DNA of 40,840 bases from Pollutimonas sp035515055 (GTDB lineage Bacteria > Pseudomonadota > Gammaproteobacteria > Burkholderiales > Burkholderiaceae_B), in NCBI GenBank assembly GCA_035515055.1, contig DATJBV010000008.1, forward strand, positions 1 to 40,840, in the 5' to 3' direction. This document shows positions 40,085 through 40,840 of the stretch, in pieces. Every line of letters starts with the position of its first letter. Positions within the stretch are counted from its first letter, which is position 1. The notes under the pieces were generated by a model that was given only the letters and a program-made list of their open reading frames with translations, was not told the DNA's origin and made no database searches. The position numbers and the translations under genes were made by a program.

Positions 40085-40316
40085 GCAGCGTGCGAGCCGT
40101 GCCCGGTTAGGACGACAGTCGCGGGCGCGCCGCGCGGAGGTCCTGTTTCGGGGGTGCAAGGGTGCGCATGTGTGAGCGAAACGCTTACGGACAGCCAGTG
40201 GCTGTCCGTTCTCGCGAGTTCGCACCCGCCCCGAAACAGGGTCTTCGCGCGGGGAATCCCGGCTATGCCGGGATCGCGAACGCCTGAGTCCTAACCGGGC
40301 ACGGCTCGCGCGCTGC
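40085..40316 (+). repeat. Composite palindromic element, copy 3
   Basis: Outer arms P1 of 29 bases at 40085-40113 and 40288-40316 (one mismatch; GCAGC...GCTGC ends). 14-mer GCGGGCGCGCCGCG at 40121-40134. P2: 40142-40153 with 40229-40240 (12 perfect pairs) plus 40160-40166 with 40221-40227. P3: 11-base arms 40187-40197 and 40199-40209 around one base. P4: 8-base arms 40256-40263 and 40267-40274, loop TAT. CGCGAACG at 40275-40282. The 14-mer to CGCGAACG span is 162 bases. A 27-base block around the 14-mer (40108-40134) is identical to the reverse complement of 39894-39920. GCATAGACT follows at 40318-40326 and 40333-40341. The 141 bases between copies 2 and 3 hold nothing recognisable. Confidence 0.85.
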
Positions 40317-40375
40317 GGCATAGACTACATCGGCATAGACTCCATGCAGTAGCCTGGCGCGCAAAAGGAACTGAA

Positions 40376-40840
40376 CTAAATCCGCCGAAACCGGATCACC
40401 CCGTCGTCGCCCACGATCCGCTCCAGCTGGTCGTCGAAATACAAGGCATGCAAATGCGCCAACGCCTCGCCCATCGCGAACGTCAGTTGATGAAGGTCCA
40501 ACTTGCGGCGGAACAGGACCGGCACGATGTCCGTCGTACTGCGCGGCTCGTGACATGCGCTCAAAACCTCGGACAAACGCTCCGCATGGTGCGCGTGCTG
40601 CTGCGCAATTCGTTCATGCGTCCCGCGGAATGGGCGTCCGTGCGATGGCAGCACCAGCGTATCTTCCGGCAAATCATCGTACGCACGCAAAGAATTCAGA
40701 TACAGCGGCAACGGGTTCGCTTGCGGCTCGAAATCGAACACACTGACGTTCGTCGAGATCCGCGGCAGCAGCATGTCGCCTGAGATCAGCACTTGCAGTG
40801 TGTCGCTATACAACGACGCATGTTCCGGCGCATGCCCATA
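40376..40840 (-). CDS. Metallo-beta-lactamase-fold hydrolase (N-terminus beyond window)
   Basis: An open frame runs from the stop at 40376 to the right edge; 154 residues are visible. The visible start reads YGHAPEHASLY, then LISGDMLLPRISTNVSV, which is the late metal-binding part of an MBL fold (Gly-His before the strand, then the GD metal ligand). LVLPSHGRPFRGTHERIAQQHAHH supplies the last His ligand motif (SHG). A C-terminal winged-helix-like tail follows (LRRKLDLHQLTFAMGEALAHL type). This layout matches the MBL-plus-C-terminal-domain hydrolases (glyoxalase II or LACTB2-like). The HxHxDH motif would lie outside the window. Substrate unknown. Confidence 0.85.
   Translation of the reverse strand, partial: YGHAPEHASLYSDTLQVLISGDMLLPRISTNVSVFDFEPQANPLPLYLNSLRAYDDLPEDTLVLPSHGRPFRGTHERIAQQHAHHAERLSEVLSACHEPRSTTDIVPVLFRRKLDLHQLTFAMGEALAHLHALYFDDQLERIVGDDGVIRFRRI

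Noticed and set aside
39662..40316. CRISPR-like array
   Set aside because: The repeats are palindromic elements of about 230 bases and one 12-base tandem, without regular short repeats and unique spacers.

Overview
The window looks like a chromosomal segment of a high-GC betaproteobacterium (Burkholderiales, most likely Alcaligenaceae near Bordetella, Achromobacter or Pusillimonas). I infer this from the gene families and their pairings (DUF2868 next to a DUF3482 GTPase, DUF1840, bfd-bfr, a leuA with a long leader, SPOR-dsbA after argS) and not from any marker gene. No rRNA, tRNA, CRISPR array or insertion sequence was recognised. Both ends cut genes: a TadG-like protein at the left and a metallo-beta-lactamase-fold protein at the right.

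Bases 1-12374, all on the minus strand, form a complete Flp/Tad pilus locus. In transcription order it reads: an atypical NarL/LuxR-type regulator, flp pilin, tadV prepilin peptidase, cpaB/rcpC, cpaC/rcpA secretin, cpaD/rcpB lipoprotein, cpaE/tadZ, cpaF/tadA ATPase, tadB, tadC, tadD, and the pseudopilin-like tadE, tadF and tadG. Start and stop codons overlap or lie a few bases apart from cpaD to tadF, so this is one translationally coupled operon. The regulator has lost most of the residues needed for phosphorylation. Repeated TCGCGT half-sites sit next to the probable flp promoter.

Bases 12700-26940 hold housekeeping and envelope genes: a GlsB/YeaQ-type membrane protein, two small hypotheticals, an RNA 2',3'-cyclic phosphodiesterase, the DUF2868/DUF3482 pair, a lemA-TPM-TPM operon, a RhlE-type helicase, a LysE-family exporter, prfC, a membrane-anchored Cys-rich protein, the iron-store pair bfd-bfr (with a probable Fur box), rpoN, and a divergent membrane protein.

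Bases 26941-27996 are non-coding and full of palindromes, followed by a probable leucine attenuator leader (five CTA Leu codons within seven codons) and leuA. Then come a small hypothetical, a DUF1840 protein, a 1278-residue RHS protein ending in a DUF2235 hydrolase, argS, a SPOR-domain protein, dsbA, a metC-like gene, a second LysE-family exporter, and another palindrome-rich non-coding stretch (39656-40375).

The most unusual content is a family of three composite palindromic elements (27371-27597; 39711-39943 inverted; 40085-40316). Each has four nested or adjacent stems and an almost invariant internal length (162, 163 and 162 bases between two conserved blocks). The stem sequences differ between copies but stay complementary. 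This is the covariation expected of a structured RNA or a mobile DNA-hairpin element, and I do not recognise the family.
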